The position numbers and the translations under genes are program-made. Positions 61,501 to 64,000 of a stretch of 64,000 bases of DNA are shown here, piece after piece (position 1 is the stretch's first letter; every line of letters starts with the position of its first letter). The notes under the pieces were generated by a model. It searched no databases. It was not told where the DNA came from and saw nothing but the letters and a program-made list of their open reading frames with translations. Origin of the DNA: Glycine soja (lineage: Eukaryota > Streptophyta > Magnoliopsida > Fabales > Fabaceae); the NCBI RefSeq assembly GCF_004193775.1, contig NC_041018.1, forward strand, positions 37,736,608 through 37,800,607, in the 5' to 3' direction.

Positions 61501-64000
61501 TATCTTAGATTAAATTTCACAAGTTATCACTCAATCATTATCATTTTATGAATTTTACTAATCAAGTTTTTTTTTTCACATACCTTATTCTCACGTTTTT
61601 TTAATTTTCGCATATTTTACCACTTAAATTTTTTCCAAATATTTTAGCATCATATTTTTTAATTTTTGTGCATTTACCATCATCATGTTGGTAACAAAAC
61701 AAAGTCATTTTGCAAAAACTAGTGACAAAATAATGTTATTTTAAGAGACATGTGAATATTTTATTACACATTTAAGGTATCAATAAAATGTGGAAAAATT
61801 AAATAAACATAATGATAGAATATGTGAAAGGAAAAAAAATTACAAAATAATGATAATTGAGTGATAAAATGTGCAAATTTATATATCTTTGTCACCAATG
61901 AAAATGAAAAATTCTAATGTATGTTAGCGAAGCAACAAATCTTCTCTAAGCCTTCTACAGTAACTTGATTCCATTGTAATCAGAATTTAAAATTTGAGCT
62001 AAAGTTCCCAATGTTCAATTGATATGAATCCTGGCTTGGGACAGAACCATAGAGGATTGAGCACAAAAAAAAACACATTGGTGCGGGTTAGATTATCCTT
62101 TGATCATGTTGGATTTTTGAATCCTAAAAAATGTTTTGGAAGGGAAGCATTGTAGTGTGTGGATTTTCAGTGGATGAATGGATTGACAAATGAGTGCTAT
62201 AATTTTTGGATTTAGTGTCTTGGACTTGGATGCGATGCTGTTGAGGAGTTGTGTCAAACAGTAAGTGGGCATGAGGATGAAGAAGTCGTTGGTGGCGTTA
62301 TTCAAAGCATAACATGTGTCGACGCAGGTTTGATTATAGTCTGTATAGATTTTTTCAGTAGATTGGATTGGTGTGGTGTATGTGCGCATTTATGCTCACG
62401 AAATGGTGATTGTTTTCGGATTGCTGTAATGGGAAAATCAGCTGAAAACAAATGCAACAATTTAGGGCAAATTTGTACGGATTCTTAGGTTGTTTTTGGT
62501 TCGCATAATTATTTTCATCTTTTGGGGTGCAGTGGATTTTGTAATTGTTGGTAGGCGTTTGGGGTGAATTTTGTTGGGTGATGCTGAATTTTGTGACATT
62601 TGTAATGATGCCCTCTATTACCAAACTTTAGTATTAGTATACTTTGTGCGTTTCCAATTATTTAACTCTAAAATAAATCTCTAGTGAATGTGATTATGGA
62701 TATGTAAGTAGTCAACAAATAACCATTTTTATCTATGTGGATATGAAGGTTCGTGATTATTAATTATGTCAATTGTGATTTTGATAAATTAAAACATGAC
62801 ATTGGAACGTGGTGATCTTGAATTATGATATAATTTCTTGTAAATATGGAATAAGGTAGACGTATTTTTTAATTAATATGGAAACATTATTATTCAAGTA
62901 ATAGTGATTTATGTTTATGATACATGTTAATTAAAAAAATGTATTATTCTATCATTGAATTAGGTTAATTTTAATTAATTGATATTATTAATATATATCC
63001 TAATGCAAAGTTACAATACATTTAGATTAAGGTAATTCATATAACAAGGAATACTACTCATAATTTGAGCATTCAATAACTATTTTTCTAAAATATCTGA
63101 CTACTATATAAATATTTACTGAGTTAACATTAGACCTTCCGAGAACTTCTACTCCAATATATGTCTTCACATTTTGACTCCATTGCGAACAATCCAACAT
63201 TTTTCACCTATGTACTCACATTAAACTTTGGAGATTTTACTTTTATTGATTTTATTTGCTTCATCTTTTCATTGTTATTAACTTTTTTCGTTTTAAAGTT
63301 TTTATCTTTTTTTATCTTCTTTCTTTAGGGTAAGTTTTTACTTTTTTATGAATATTTTTTTTACCTTTTTGTTAATTTTTTGGATTTTTTTTAAATATTT
63401 AACATTTAACATTTGCATGTTGATATTATTTTGTTATTTCTACACAACTCAACTATTGAAATACATAAAATGATAAAAAAAGAGGGAAACGTAAGAAAAA
63501 ATATTATATGCTATATAAATGTATATACTTATACACAATTTTAAAATGACTGAAAAATACATAAAAAACTATAATACATAATATAAATATTATAAATTAT
63601 AAGCTTAACTCCTGTACAGGCACGGTAATTAGCCAAGTTAATATATATAGTAATGAACTGTTGAGAGATTGAGTTTTATTTCTTTTCCCTTTATAGTTGA
63701 TTTCATGGGCACCCACTTACATTTTTCTCCTTGAAAATATGATGTTCCCTTTCACAGCCATAGGATGTGAAAGATGCATTTAGACACATATAAGTGGGCA
63801 TCATATCAATCATCAAATCATCTTTTGGGTAAGAAAAAGTGAACCAATTCTTGTGAATGATTTGTCATCTTTCAGAAATTGTTCAACAGTTCAAGTATAT
63901 GATTGCATAATAGTTTTTTAGATAAATATTTTGAGCAAAAATTAACAGTATGAAATTAATGTTGAATCATGCGGCCATGGTTAGGTTTTATGTTTGTTCT

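Larger units (their letters stand above)
43914..64000. other. 20-kb gene-poor AT-rich region
   Basis: Read on both strands without finding a domain-bearing exon chain. It holds several inverted-repeat elements, a diverged repeat pair and (AT)n tracts, listed separately. Short open frames (for example 45013-45237, 47581-47763, 53459-53647, 56516-56782, 59558-59833) show no family motifs. The segment 62093-62640 is slightly less AT-rich and may be a decayed gene, unidentified. Confidence 0.55.

Overview
This is a stretch of plant nuclear DNA, almost certainly from a dicot and probably a legume such as soybean. That last step is inference from protein flavour and repeat types, not a database match. 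The evidence is AT-rich intergenic DNA, short exons with GT...AG introns, Ty1/copia and Ty3/gypsy LTR retrotransposons, a tRNA-derived SINE, a LINE and several MITE-like inverted-repeat elements. No prokaryotic features, CRISPR arrays or rRNA/tRNA genes were seen.

Four host protein genes can be reconstructed. (1) The left edge carries the first exon and the start of the second exon of a class II formin on the minus strand (1-977). (2) A complete five-exon chorismate mutase lies on the plus strand (13588-16010), with an unusual N-terminal signal-peptide-like extension. (3) A complete 14-exon 3-hydroxyisobutyryl-CoA hydrolase-like (HIBCH-like) gene lies on the minus strand (18208-26327, 407 codons); its last intron has a GC donor. 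(4) A complete four-exon NPY1/MAB4-type NPH3/BTB gene lies on the minus strand (36867-41153, 616 codons). Chorismate mutase and the hydrolase are convergent neighbours. The genes are functionally unrelated: actin nucleation, aromatic amino acid synthesis, acyl-CoA hydrolysis and auxin-linked organogenesis.

Much of the remaining recognisable sequence is mobile DNA. A decayed copia element (3474-9363) is split by a 1284-bp solo LTR (6156-7439) with a perfect GTGAG target duplication. A decayed plant-mobile-domain (PMD) gene that keeps two introns occupies 26944-28376, followed by a possible antisense transposase fragment and an array of palindromic repeats. A 4.7-kb Ty3/gypsy chromovirus-like element (31291-36021, target duplication CTGTA) is inserted inside an older SINE. 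A second SINE of the same family sits in intron 1 of chorismate mutase. A 5'-truncated LINE with an open 385-codon frame (42718-43896) is flanked by perfect 17-bp duplications, and its apparent ATG comes from the target duplication. From about 43.9 kb to the end (20 kb) I see no convincing gene, only AT-rich DNA, inverted-repeat elements, diverged repeats and (AT)n tracts.

I found no clearly undescribed biological system. The most informative items are the nested insertions with exact target duplications, the formin exon at the edge, the signal-peptide/second-start arrangement of chorismate mutase, and the GC-AG intron.
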